Below, in pieces: positions 1-8,866 of a stretch of 64,000 nucleotides of DNA. This stretch comes from UBA2402 sp044371005 (lineage in GTDB: Bacteria > Planctomycetota > Phycisphaerae > Phycisphaerales > UBA1924): assembly GCA_044371005.1 (NCBI GenBank), contig JBILUL010000005.1, forward strand, positions 1 through 64,000, in the 5' to 3' direction. Position 1 is the stretch's first letter. Every line of letters starts with the position of its first letter. Both the position numbers and the translations under genes were made by a program. The notes under the pieces are model-generated. The model did no database searches. It was given only the letters and a program-made list of their open reading frames with translations, and was not told the origin of the DNA.

Positions 1-1463
1 AAGCCATCGAGAAGGATGCGACGCGCCGCTACCCCTCCGCGGCGGAGTTCCTCGAAGATGTCCGCCGCTACCTCAACGACGAACCGATCCAGGCCCGCCC
101 GGCCTCCACGTGGTATCAGGTGCGCAAGTTCACTCGACGCAACCGCTTTCTCGTGGGCGGGGTTGCCGGTGTCTTTCTCGCGCTGCTGGCGGGCTTGAGC
201 GCGACACTCTGGCAGGCGTCACGAACGGTCGATGCGCTCTCGCAGGCGCAGCGCGAATCCGATGTCAGCCAGTCGGCACTTGCCTTCATGGTGCAGGTTC
301 TGGGCAGCGGTGACCCGGGATCAAGCCTTGGCAAGGACCCCACGTTGCGCGATGTCCTTGAGATGGCCGCATCACGCATCGAAAACGGCGAGATCAAGTC
401 CGAACGCGTCGTCGCAAGCGTCGCGGCAGAAGTCGGCAGAGCCTTTGGCAACCTGGGCGACTACCGCCGCGCTGAAATGCTCCAGCGCCGCGCGCTTGAA
501 GCCGAACGCAACGTCTTCGGCCCCCGCTCCGCAAATGTGATCTCCCGAATCTCCTCGATCGGGTACATCATGCAGCGCCAGGGAAGGGCGGCGGATTCGC
601 TGCCCATCATGCGGGAGGCCTACGACATCGCGATGGCCGATCACGGGCCCCGCTCCGAGTGCCTGTTCGACATCATGCTGCAGCTGGGCAACGCGCTCGA
701 CCCGGCGCCCGAAGGCACGCTGTTCTATGAGCGAGCCTACACGATGGCCCGCGAACTGTGGGGCACGCGCCACCCTTCCACACTCATGGCCATGTCCAAC
801 CTTGGCTACTCACTCGACGGCTCAGGCCAGCACGACAAGGCCGTGACACTGCTGCGAGAGTGCATGGACCTGAACGTCCAGGTCAACGGACGCGAGAACC
901 GCAACACGCTGGCAACGATGGTCTCGCTGGGTGCCGCATTGCTCAACTCCGGTCAGATTGAGCAAGGATGCACCACGTTCGAAGAAGCGCTGAAGATCGA
1001 AATCGGACTCATCGGCGCCGATCACCCCGACATCCTCAACTCCAAGCGCCGACTCATCACCGCCTACTGGCAGTCTGGAAAGATCGATCAGGCCGAACGG
1101 ATCGCACGCGAAGTGCTCGCCCAGTGCGGCACCGACCTCAACCGACCCAACCGCGTCCGGATCGAATCACGCGGCATGCTCGTCACGCTCCTGGTCGGCC
1201 AGAAACGCTTCGATGAAGCTCTCCCGCTCTGCGAAACGCAGTTGATTGACGCCACGACCACCTTCGGCACGGCAGCTGAAGGACATGAACCAGACCCCGG
1301 AATCATCATGGCCTGGAGTCTCTTCTACGACCTCTACCAGGCATGGGGCAAGGACCAGGACACCGCACACTGGCGGGAACGCATCGCCTCCACCAAACTG
1401 GGCCGGCAGATGCTCGCGGCGGAGGCCGCCCAGTCACAGCCCTACCCCGCACCCGCCAAATGA
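1..1463 (+). CDS. Ser/Thr protein kinase, C-terminal part with TPR-like repeats (5' truncated)
   Basis: The reading frame is open from the window edge (first complete codon at base 3), so the gene starts outside. The first visible residues (AIEKDATRRYPSAAEFLEDV, then RRYLNDEPIQARPAS) match the end of planctomycete-type Ser/Thr kinase domains. A membrane segment follows at about bases 156-220 (FLVGGVAGVFLALLAGLSA). After it come about 400 residues of tetratricopeptide-like helical repeats with the usual G/Y/A spacing. Known members are membrane kinases with an extracytoplasmic TPR sensor or scaffold part. The catalytic residues lie outside the window, so activity cannot be judged. A GTG at 120 could start a shorter frame, but the kinase-like upstream residues argue that it is internal. 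Confidence 0.85.
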   Translation, partial: AIEKDATRRYPSAAEFLEDVRRYLNDEPIQARPASTWYQVRKFTRRNRFLVGGVAGVFLALLAGLSATLWQASRTVDALSQAQRESDVSQSALAFMVQVLGSGDPGSSLGKDPTLRDVLEMAASRIENGEIKSERVVASVAAEVGRAFGNLGDYRRAEMLQRRALEAERNVFGPRSANVISRISSIGYIMQRQGRAADSLPIMREAYDIAMADHGPRSECLFDIMLQLGNALDPAPEGTLFYERAYTMARELWGTRHPSTLMAMSNLGYSLDGSGQHDKAVTLLRECMDLNVQVNGRENRNTLATMVSLGAALLNSGQIEQGCTTFEEALKIEIGLIGADHPDILNSKRRLITAYWQSGKIDQAERIAREVLAQCGTDLNRPNRVRIESRGMLVTLLVGQKRFDEALPLCETQLIDATTTFGTAAEGHEPDPGIIMAWSLFYDLYQAWGKDQDTAHWRERIASTKLGRQMLAAEAAQSQPYPAPAK

Positions 1464-1517
1464 GTCACTTGTCCGCCCGGCCCCTTGACCTCCGCCCTCC
1501 GCGTATCATCATGTCGC

Positions 1518-2471
1518 ATGGCAGGCGGCAGACACTCTCAGCCTCTCTTTGACCTGGTCCGAAACCGGGGCAATGTCAACACGCCCCAGGACCGTCGCAC
1601 CACCATGAATCCCGGCGTGGGATGGCGACCGGGCATGGCCCCAGGCTCCGAGCCCGGACCCGCTCCGGACACCGCAGACACGCGGCCCGCCACTGGGCCG
1701 ATGACGCTCAACTCGCCGATCGCAGGCGCGAAGAACTCTCCATCGCGCGATCTGCCGCCCGAAGGGTCGGCTGGCGCCGATGCATGGGCTGCACAGTCGG
1801 GCGTCAGCGGCGCCACCGTCCGAGTCCCGGTGAATGCCGTCTACCTCGCCGCGGCGGGATTCGTGCTTCTCATGGTCATCGCCTACGGCGTTGGTTCATT
1901 CCTCTCGCGCCGCGCGGCGGAACGTGAATCGGCCGCCGGACGCGAGCAGCCTCCCATCTCCGAACCAGTTGATTCACCAGGAACCGCCGGCACTGCACTC
2001 GATGCAGCCCCCGCGACCAAGCCACCGTCCCGCGGCGAAGCACCCAAGATCAGCTCAGCGACGACGCCGGCAGCCGAAACTCCGGTGCCGTCGGTGCCGC
2101 GTCCGAGCGATGCGCTCTGCCTCACCTCAAAGGGGTGGACAACGTCCGATCAACGCGAAGATGGCCTCAATTACCTCCTTCTTGCGTACGTTTCCCAAAC
2201 AGAAGCCGAAGATGCCATCAGTTTTCTTGCTGAGAATGGCTTAGAGACCTTTGCGCTTTATGTTGATCCGTCGCAGGTTCGAGGCAATAATTTCAGCCCT
2301 ACCCGTCCCTACAAGCTCTACGCCTCCAAGGGGATCACGTCGGATGAGTACAGCAAGAAGATGACGGCCAAGACGAATGTCGAAGCCGCCGTTGCTCGGC
2401 TGGGCCCGCGGTGGCAGAAGGAGCGCAAAGGCTCCTCGAACTTCTCCAAACCGGCGTGGGAGAAGAAGTAA
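1518..2471 (+). CDS. Single-pass membrane protein with SPOR-like C-terminal region
   Basis: A 317-residue protein. The N-terminal 100 residues are Pro/Gly-rich and cytoplasmic. One transmembrane helix is visible at about residues 105-127 (VYLAAAGFVLLMVIAYGVGS), followed by a Pro/Ala/Thr-rich linker. The C-terminal 85 residues (LLAYVSQTEAEDAISFLAENG, then a Lys-rich end) have the size and pattern of a small RNP-fold SPOR-type domain that would sit in the periplasm. That assignment is tentative. The ATG at 1518 was chosen because the peptide after it (MAGGRHSQPLFDLVR) looks like a conserved start; an in-frame TTG at 1485 and an ATG at 1602 are alternatives. It follows the kinase gene by 54 bases and may be cotranscribed with it. 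Confidence 0.6.
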   Translation: MAGGRHSQPLFDLVRNRGNVNTPQDRRTTMNPGVGWRPGMAPGSEPGPAPDTADTRPATGPMTLNSPIAGAKNSPSRDLPPEGSAGADAWAAQSGVSGATVRVPVNAVYLAAAGFVLLMVIAYGVGSFLSRRAAERESAAGREQPPISEPVDSPGTAGTALDAAPATKPPSRGEAPKISSATTPAAETPVPSVPRPSDALCLTSKGWTTSDQREDGLNYLLLAYVSQTEAEDAISFLAENGLETFALYVDPSQVRGNNFSPTRPYKLYASKGITSDEYSKKMTAKTNVEAAVARLGPRWQKERKGSSNFSKPAWEKK

Positions 2472-2543
2472 GTTTGGATTCATTGTTCGCGGCGACGAGG
2501 CGGCTTGCCCGTGGCTCGCACCGACTCGCAGAAAGGATCTTCC

Positions 2544-2702
2544 ATGAGCCTCGACCGTTCACTCAAGATTTCAGCCAATCTCGCCGGCAAGCGCAGCGTG
2601 CTCACCCGCACGGAGCGCGTCGCCAAGCTCAAGATTGAAAAGAAGTGGGATGAGAAGAAGAGCACCGCGCTCAACATCCCCAAGACGCTCGTCGGCAAGT
2701 AA
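2544..2702 (+). CDS. Small basic protein (TIGR04137-type)
   Basis: Encodes 52 residues beginning MSLDRSLK, with RTERVAKLK in the middle and a short NIPKTLVGK tail. Length, Lys/Arg content and the MSxDRSL start match the small basic protein family described in Chlamydiae, Verrucomicrobia and Planctomycetes, whose function is unknown. The start is fixed by GAAAGGA at 2531-2537, seven bases before the ATG. An in-frame start at 2505 would add 13 residues without a ribosome site. A strong hairpin follows at 2742, so the gene is probably the end of a transcript. Confidence 0.85.
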   Translation: MSLDRSLKISANLAGKRSVLTRTERVAKLKIEKKWDEKKSTALNIPKTLVGK

Positions 2703-2741
2703 GCCACACGAGCCGTTCTTGAATCTCAATGGGTTCACATT

Positions 2742-2771
2742 CAAGCACCCTGCCTCGCGGCGGGGTGCTTG
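2742..2771 (+). terminator. Hairpin terminator after the small basic protein gene
   Basis: CAAGCACCCTGCC pairs with GGCGGGGTGCTTG around a TCGC loop (13 pairs, one of them T-G). Only a weak T-rich stretch follows (TGTCGTT), so termination may be inefficient or assisted. The rest of the spacer up to 2925 shows no gene. Confidence 0.7.
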
Positions 2772-2925
2772 TGTCGTTGGATCCAATCGACCAACGCACG
2801 CGACCCCCGCCACCCGCGGCACAGACCGGTTTCAGTGGCTGTACGTTGGTTTTTGGCTCGCTGGCCGTCTATCTTCCAGCCCCGCAACTCCCCTGATTTT
2901 CACGGTTTCTTCGGAGCATTGACGC

Positions 2926-4215
2926 ATGAAGGGCTTCGCCAAATACCAGCGGTTCTATGAACGGGCTCCCGGCATCCTGGTCGAATGGCACGATCGCCAG
3001 ACCGATGCCGTGGGCTGGCTGTGCATCGATTCGCTCCTGGGCGGCGCGGCCGGCGGCGGCACACGCATGCACGCCGAAGCCACCTCCGAGGAAGCCATCT
3101 TCCTCGCCAAGACCATGGGCGTGAAGTTCCAGGTCTGCGGCCCCACCATCGGCGGCGGCAAAAGCGTCATCCGCTTTGATCCCTCCAAGAACCCCGCCGA
3201 GAAACGCGGCGTCCTCGAACGCTGGTATCACCACATCGGCCCGTACCTCAAGAACTGCTACGGCACCGGCGGCGATGTCAACGTCGATGAAGTCAGCGAA
3301 GCCACCGCACTCACCCGCAAGATCGTCGGCATCGGCCACCCGCAGGAAGGCATCTGCCGCGGCCACAGCTGGAAGGATGGCGAAGATCCCTCCGAGAAGG
3401 TCCGCCGCCTTCACGCCGGCTGCGAAGCACAGATCAGCCTGCCCAACCTCCCCGGCCCACGCGGCACCACCCACTCCTGGATGGTTGCGGACGTCGTCAC
3501 CGGCTATGGAGTCTGCCGCTCCATCGAGCAGTACTACAAGCTCCGCGGCATCGAACTCAAAGGCCAGCGCGTCATCATTGAGGGTCTGGGCGCCGTCGGT
3601 GCATTCGCCGCGTACTACCTCGACATGCTCGGCGCCACCCTCGTCGCCGCGAGCACCTACGACCGCAAATCCAAGAAGGTGCGCGTCGCACGCAACAACG
3701 AGGGCCTTGACTGCAAGGCCCTCATCACCTCACGCGAAGGCACCACGCTCCCCGCACCCACCCGCAGCAACACTGATCTGGTCGCCAGCGCCTCTGGCGA
3801 TGAGCTCTTTGATGTCGATGCCGACATCTTCGTGCCCGCCGCACGAAGCCACACCCTCACCTCGGCACGCCTCAAGAAGCTCAAGAAGACCGGCGTCAGC
3901 GTCGTCTCCTGCGGTGCCAACAACCCCTTTGCCTACAAGCCGAGCAGCAAGACCCTGGGCCACTGGGTCCGTGACATGCTCTCGCTGCAGAAGGAAGCCG
4001 ACAAGGCCTTCGCCATCATCCCCGACTTTGTCGCCAACTGCGGCATGGCCCGCACCTTCGCGTACCTCATGACCGCCGGCTCCAGCACCGACGAAGCCTC
4101 CATCCTCTCCGACACCGGAAAGGCCATCGACCATGCCATGGTCCGCCTCATGGACGGCCACAAGAAGAAGACCGGCCTGCTCGAGCGCGGATACTCGGTT
4201 TTCATTCCCGACTGA
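2926..4215 (+). CDS. Glu/Leu/Phe/Val dehydrogenase family protein
   Basis: A 429-residue oxidative deaminase of the amino-acid dehydrogenase superfamily (amino acid + NAD(P)+ to 2-oxo acid + ammonia). The N-terminal half has GGGTRMHAEA and KTMGVKFQVCGPTIGGGKS, giving the two active-site lysines (MGVK and GGGK) of the family. YGTGGDVNV supplies the catalytic Asp. A Rossmann fold starts at GLGAVGAFAA (about residue 223). The motif pattern is closer to leucine/phenylalanine dehydrogenases than to long glutamate dehydrogenases, but the protein is 50-70 residues longer than typical leucine dehydrogenase, so substrate preference is open. The ATG at 2926 follows a poor ribosome site. It converges with the his operon, leaving only 15 bases between stop codons. 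Confidence 0.85.
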   Translation: MKGFAKYQRFYERAPGILVEWHDRQTDAVGWLCIDSLLGGAAGGGTRMHAEATSEEAIFLAKTMGVKFQVCGPTIGGGKSVIRFDPSKNPAEKRGVLERWYHHIGPYLKNCYGTGGDVNVDEVSEATALTRKIVGIGHPQEGICRGHSWKDGEDPSEKVRRLHAGCEAQISLPNLPGPRGTTHSWMVADVVTGYGVCRSIEQYYKLRGIELKGQRVIIEGLGAVGAFAAYYLDMLGATLVAASTYDRKSKKVRVARNNEGLDCKALITSREGTTLPAPTRSNTDLVASASGDELFDVDADIFVPAARSHTLTSARLKKLKKTGVSVVSCGANNPFAYKPSSKTLGHWVRDMLSLQKEADKAFAIIPDFVANCGMARTFAYLMTAGSSTDEASILSDTGKAIDHAMVRLMDGHKKKTGLLERGYSVFIPD

Positions 4216-4230
4216 TTCACGCCACGCCTC

Positions 4231-6801
4231 TCAACACCCAAGCCTGATCCCAGCAGCGCTCGCATGCGCCTCGAGCCCTTCGAGCCGCGCGAGTGCCGCC
4301 GCGTCCTTGCACAAGGCCTCCCATTCCGCGCCTGCTTCGCACGCAAGACGCGTGTTCACCTTCAGAAAATCCAGCACGCTCAAGCCACCCACACTCCGCG
4401 CCAGCCCGCCCGTGGGCAGCACGTGATTGGGCCCCGCGCCATAGTCCCCCAGCACTTCCGCGGCACGCCCACCAACGAACAACGCCCCATAGTGCCGGAG
4501 TCGTGATGCCACATCCGCAGCACGCACCGTCATCACCTCAAGGTGCTCGGGCGCCACCGAATCGCTGAGTGCAATGGCCTCATCAACCGAATCGACCACC
4601 ACCACGCGCCCCTGACGCCGCAGCGCCTCCATCGCGGTCGCTCGCGTCGAAAGACGCTCGAGCTGACGCTCACACGCCGCACGCACCTTGTTCGGCAGCG
4701 ACGAATCCGTTGTGATCAGGATCGCCGAGGCATCCGTATCGTGCTCGGCCTGCGCCAGAAGATCAGCCGCAACAACCTCTGGGTCAGCCGAAGCATCGGC
4801 GATGATGAGCACCTCGCTGGGACCAGCGAGCATGTCGATGCGAGTGTGCCGCGTTGCCAGGTGCTTGGCCGCCGTCACAAACCGGTTGCCCGGCCCGACA
4901 ATCACCGCACACGCCGGCAACCCGATCGAAGCAACGCCGAACGTCATGGCACCAATGGCCTGTGCCCCACCGATGGCGATCAAGCCATCCACGCCCGCTA
5001 CCGCCGCGGCGGCGAGCGTGATGTCGGTTGGACGAGGTGAAGCAACCCAGACCCGCTCCACCCCCGCCGCCCGCGCCGTTACCGCCGTCATCAGCACCGA
5101 TGATGGAAGGGGAAAGCGTCCGCCCGGCGCATAGCACCCCGCCGATTCGAGCGCACTCACTACGTGCCCGGCTCGTCCTCCTTCAATGGCCAGATCCAGA
5201 TCCGCAAGGCACGCACGCTGTGCCAGTGCGAACCTTTCAATGCGCGACTTGGTGCGAAGAAGCAGCTCCCGGTCTTCCCTCCGCACCCGCTCCAGCACAC
5301 TGGCCAGTTGCGGGCGTGTGTAAACCACCTGTGAAGATTCCGTGATGTCACCCAGGGCCTTTGCGTGCCCGACCGCAGCCTCCCAGCCACGGGACTCGAC
5401 ATCGGCCATGATCTTCCCCGCCGCGGCGAGTGCATCGGGCTCCACCGCACACACGCGCCGACCCAGCAGCTGTTCTGGCGAGACCTGAGGCAGCAACTGC
5501 GCGTTCTCTGACTGAGAACGCAGCGGAACACCCGCTGCGGGCTTCGCATCGCCGCCGCGACGGCTGATGCGAAGCGCCCGACGATCCAGTTCCGCCCCCA
5601 CCTCCGCCATCTGCACACCGCTCGCCGCCAGACGAACCGAGGCAAAGTAGATGACATCCGCCGCTTCGGCGATCACTTCCTCGCGCGTCACCGCCGCGGC
5701 CAGCTCGCGCCCTTCCTCCGCAATCTTCGAGGCAAGCAGCGCCGGGTCGTTGAACAGACGCTGCGTGTACGAGCCGCTCGCAACGCCCCGACCCTGCGAC
5801 ATATCCGCCACTCGCTGCTGCAACCCGGCAATCCCGGTCGCATCACCAAAGCAGGTGCGCGTTCCCTCGTGACAGAAGCCCGTCCCTTCCTGTCGGACTG
5901 TGACGCGAATCGCATCGCGATCGCAATCCACATCCAGCCGCACCAGCTTCTGCACCGCGCCCGACGTTTCACCCTTGCGCCACAGCCCATTGCGTGAGCG
6001 CGACCAGAAGACCCCCGCGCGTTCATCCACAGCCGCCCTCAGCGACGCGGCATTGGAATAGACCAACCCAAGCGCCACACCTGATTCATCCGCGACAATC
6101 GTCGGCCACAATCCATCAGGCCGGTCCGAGCACAATGCCGCGGACCAGCCATCGGCCGGGTGAATCAGCCCCTGATAGAGCGCCATCCCCACCTGCGCAT
6201 CCGCACCAGCACGATCGAGCGCACCGATCTCCGCAGCAGTCCGGATGCCACCCGCCGCGGTCACGCGGCAGCCCGCCGCGGCACGCACGATTGGATCCAC
6301 CCGCGCGGCATCAAGCCCACTGAGCGTCCCTTCAATCTCGACGAACGTCACCAGGAACCCGCCCACCAACCCGCGCAACTCCTCGATCCGCTCGATCACG
6401 CCCCGTCCCGTGGGCTTCACCCATCCTTCAACCACAACTTCGCCATCGCGAGCATCAAGCGCCACGATGACACGCTCTCGCGGCAGCTGCGAAAGCAGCG
6501 ACTGCGTCGCAGCGGTGCCGATGATGACCTTCGCCGCGCCCGCGTGCAGCCACTCCAGCGCGGTCGCTGCGTCGCGAATGCCGCCACCGACGCGGCAGCG
6601 TGCAAGGCTGAGCATTTCCCGGATGATCGGCGCGTTGCTCCCCTTGCCCATCGCCGCGTCCAGATCGATGACTGCGATCTCACCCAGCGGCGCGAACTTC
6701 CTGGCCAGTTCGCGCGGATCGCCCGCTTCAAGCACCAGCGTCTTTCCCTGACGAAGCTGCACGGCCTGACCGTTCATGATGTCAATCGATGCAATCAGCA
6801 T
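4231..6801 (-). CDS. HisA-HisI-HisE-HisD fusion: four histidine biosynthesis domains in one protein
   Basis: An 856-residue multidomain enzyme. Residues 1-221 are a HisA (ProFAR isomerase) barrel with SIDIMNGQAVQLRQG and ALDARDGEVVVEGW. Residues 226-340 are PRA-cyclohydrolase (HisI) with SRSRNGLWRKGETSG, DCDRDAI and the zinc ligands in GFCHEGTRTCF. Residues 345-415 are PRA-pyrophosphohydrolase (HisE) with IAEEGRELAAA and EAADVIYFA. Residues 440-856 are histidinol dehydrogenase (HisD) with GPGNRFVTAAKH, AGPSEVLIIAD, LLAQAEHD and VAPEHLEVM. It should perform steps 2, 3, 4 and 9/10. The I-E-D order and wording resemble fungal HIS4. The ATG overlaps the hisHF stop by seven bases, implying coupled translation; it is last in the operon. 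All key residues look intact, although the HisA loop reads FVEIEGTLSG where bacterial HisA usually has an Asp-Arg-Asp-Gly version. Confidence 0.95.
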   Translation of the reverse strand: MLIASIDIMNGQAVQLRQGKTLVLEAGDPRELARKFAPLGEIAVIDLDAAMGKGSNAPIIREMLSLARCRVGGGIRDAATALEWLHAGAAKVIIGTAATQSLLSQLPRERVIVALDARDGEVVVEGWVKPTGRGVIERIEELRGLVGGFLVTFVEIEGTLSGLDAARVDPIVRAAAGCRVTAAGGIRTAAEIGALDRAGADAQVGMALYQGLIHPADGWSAALCSDRPDGLWPTIVADESGVALGLVYSNAASLRAAVDERAGVFWSRSRNGLWRKGETSGAVQKLVRLDVDCDRDAIRVTVRQEGTGFCHEGTRTCFGDATGIAGLQQRVADMSQGRGVASGSYTQRLFNDPALLASKIAEEGRELAAAVTREEVIAEAADVIYFASVRLAASGVQMAEVGAELDRRALRISRRGGDAKPAAGVPLRSQSENAQLLPQVSPEQLLGRRVCAVEPDALAAAGKIMADVESRGWEAAVGHAKALGDITESSQVVYTRPQLASVLERVRREDRELLLRTKSRIERFALAQRACLADLDLAIEGGRAGHVVSALESAGCYAPGGRFPLPSSVLMTAVTARAAGVERVWVASPRPTDITLAAAAVAGVDGLIAIGGAQAIGAMTFGVASIGLPACAVIVGPGNRFVTAAKHLATRHTRIDMLAGPSEVLIIADASADPEVVAADLLAQAEHDTDASAILITTDSSLPNKVRAACERQLERLSTRATAMEALRRQGRVVVVDSVDEAIALSDSVAPEHLEVMTVRAADVASRLRHYGALFVGGRAAEVLGDYGAGPNHVLPTGGLARSVGGLSVLDFLKVNTRLACEAGAEWEALCKDAAALARLEGLEAHASAAGIRLGC

Positions 6802-8270
6802 GAAACCACTCCTTGCTCCGCGGCGGCACCGCGTGTCGTGATGCCGCGTACTCGAACCCCTCGCACCGCCAGATCCCGCTTGATGTCAGCCACCGTGAAG
6901 ACCCCATCATGGAAGATCGATGCCGCCAGCACGGCATCTGCTCCGGCGACGACCGCCTCTGCCATGTGTGCAGCACTCGAAGCTCCGCCCGAAGCGATGA
7001 CGGGAACTGCCACCGCGCCGCAGACAGCTTCGAGCAGCGACAGGTCGTAGCCCCCCGCCGTCCCATCACGATCGACACTGGTGAGCAGGATCTCTCCCGC
7101 ACCGAGTTGTTCGGCCAGTCTCGCCCACGCGACCACTTCATGAGCGGTCGCCTGAGATCCTGAACGCACCTTGACATGCCAGCTCTCTGAGCCCGCATCG
7201 CGCTTGGCATCAATCGCCAGCACCACACACTGGGCTCCGAATCGCTCTGCCAGCTCACCTATGAGGGCAGGACGCAGAACCGCTGCCGTGTTCACGGCGA
7301 TCTTGTCGGCTCCTGCATCGAGGAGCGCCGCGGCATCCTCAACGCTGCGAATGCCGCCCCCCACCGTCAGCGGGATCGACATCACGCGCCGCAGCGCCTC
7401 GACGGTGGCAATCGCGGTGCGACGATCACTCGTCGTCGCGCTCACATCAAGCATCACCAGTTCATCAGCACCCTGTGCTTCGTATGCCGCGGCCTGCACC
7501 GCCGGATCGCCCGCATCACGCAGCGCTTCGAACTGCACACCCTTGACCACTCGCCCGTCTCGCACATCAAGGCACGGAATCACGCGAACGGACCGGCCTG
7601 ATGCCATCGTCTTGAGCAATCCCGATGGCGTCTGCGATGACGTACTTGCATTCCCATTCGTACTGGCAGTCAGCCACCGTTCAAGCAGCGACATGCCCCA
7701 CTGACCGCTGAGTTCAGGGTGGAACTGGCAGGCAAGGTGGCACCCATCGCGGCGCGAGATCGCCGCGACAATGCCCTGGTCGCGATCATGAAAGGCCCGA
7801 GTGATGTCCCAGCCGCGAAGGTCGGCGGCCACGCTGCAGAAGGAGTGAGCAAAGTACGCGCACCCTTCGACGCCGGCACCCTCAACATCACTCCAGCCAA
7901 AGAAGGGGACGCGCGGGGTTGAAGCGGGAAGGCGGGTGATGCCGCCGCGGACGATGGCAAGGCCATCGATCCCCGGCGACTCCTGGCTTGAGTCAAAGAG
8001 CAGCTGCATGCCAAGGCAGATGCCAAGAGCCGGACGAGGATCGTTCCAGCGCTGCACCAGCGCCTCGACCAACCCTCTTGCTCGAAGCTGCGACATCGCA
8101 GCCCCGAATGCGCCCACGCCGGGAACCACCAGGCGATCCGCGGCGAGAACATCCTGTGCATCCGCAGCCATCTTCACCGTGGCGCCAAGCCGCGTGAACG
8201 CAGCCATGAGCGAGGCGATGTTCGCCGCACCCGTGGGGACGATGGTGACCAGTCGGTTCGGAGCGGTCAT
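6795..8270 (-). CDS. HisH-HisF fusion: imidazole glycerol phosphate synthase
   Basis: A 491-residue bifunctional enzyme. Residues 1-215 are the glutamine amidotransferase HisH, with nucleophile Cys in ALGICLGMQLLF and His/Glu in CQFHPELSG. A Ser/Thr-rich linker (STNGNASTSSQ) joins it to HisF at about 232-491, with VIPCLDVRDGRVVKG, LTVGGGIRS, VLAIDAKRD, SVDRDGTAGGYDL and AASIFHDG. It makes IGP and AICAR from PRFAR and glutamine. The fusion has the same domain order as yeast HIS7. Oddity: the usual P-(x)-GWN oxyanion-strand motif of HisH reads VPFFGWSDV. The ATG at 8270 shares its A with the hisB stop (TGATG), which fixes the start; an upstream in-frame GTG inside hisB is disregarded. Confidence 0.95.
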   Translation of the reverse strand: MTAPNRLVTIVPTGAANIASLMAAFTRLGATVKMAADAQDVLAADRLVVPGVGAFGAAMSQLRARGLVEALVQRWNDPRPALGICLGMQLLFDSSQESPGIDGLAIVRGGITRLPASTPRVPFFGWSDVEGAGVEGCAYFAHSFCSVAADLRGWDITRAFHDRDQGIVAAISRRDGCHLACQFHPELSGQWGMSLLERWLTASTNGNASTSSQTPSGLLKTMASGRSVRVIPCLDVRDGRVVKGVQFEALRDAGDPAVQAAAYEAQGADELVMLDVSATTSDRRTAIATVEALRRVMSIPLTVGGGIRSVEDAAALLDAGADKIAVNTAAVLRPALIGELAERFGAQCVVLAIDAKRDAGSESWHVKVRSGSQATAHEVVAWARLAEQLGAGEILLTSVDRDGTAGGYDLSLLEAVCGAVAVPVIASGGASSAAHMAEAVVAGADAVLAASIFHDGVFTVADIKRDLAVRGVRVRGITTRGAAAEQGVVSC

Positions 8271-8866
8271 CAGAGCACTCCCTTCGTGCTTGCCAGACGC
8301 GTCGAAGGCGTGATGGCCTCGCGCATCGCGAGTGCCAGCGCCTTGAACGCAGACTCGGCGCGGTGGTGGTCGTTCTCGCCCTTGAGTACATCCACATGCA
8401 GCGTGCAGCGCATCGACATCGCCAGCGAAATGAAGAAGTGCGTCAGGTTCTCGCACGAGACCTCGCCAAGCCGCTCGCGCCGCAGCCCCAGATCGACGCT
8501 GGCGTGCGGACGAGTGACCAGATCGATCACCACCCTGGCCAGTGCTTCATCGAGCGGCGCGTACGCGCTGCCGAAGCGGCGCACCGCATCCCTGGCTCCA
8601 AGCGAGGCATCCAGGGCCTGGCCCAGCGCCAGAGCGCAGTCCTCCACCGTGTGGTGATCATCCACCTGCAGATCACCGGCGCACGAGAGCGACAGGTCAA
8701 TCCCGCTGTGACACGAAAGCGAGGTGAGCATGTGATCGAGAAAGCCAAGGCCCGTGGCGATCTTCGCCTGGCCCGTGCCATCCAGATCCACCATCACGCT
8801 GATGCGAGTCTCACGCGTCGTGCGTGCAATCGTCGCCGTCCTGCGAATCAATCCAGCAGTACTCAT
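8270..8866 (-). CDS. hisB: Imidazoleglycerol-phosphate dehydratase
   Basis: A 198-residue monofunctional HisB catalysing step 7. The two metal-binding signatures are present (GFLDHML near residue 42 and DDHHTVED near 69), and the C-terminal GENDHHRAESAFKALA supplies the second half of the manganese sites. Length equals the usual stand-alone enzyme; no phosphatase domain is attached, since that activity appears to sit on HisC in this operon. The start ATG overlaps the upstream hisC-HAD stop by four bases (ATGA) and the stop overlaps hisHF, so translation is coupled on both sides. Confidence 0.97.
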   Translation of the reverse strand: MSTAGLIRRTATIARTTRETRISVMVDLDGTGQAKIATGLGFLDHMLTSLSCHSGIDLSLSCAGDLQVDDHHTVEDCALALGQALDASLGARDAVRRFGSAYAPLDEALARVVIDLVTRPHASVDLGLRRERLGEVSCENLTHFFISLAMSMRCTLHVDVLKGENDHHRAESAFKALALAMREAITPSTRLASTKGVL

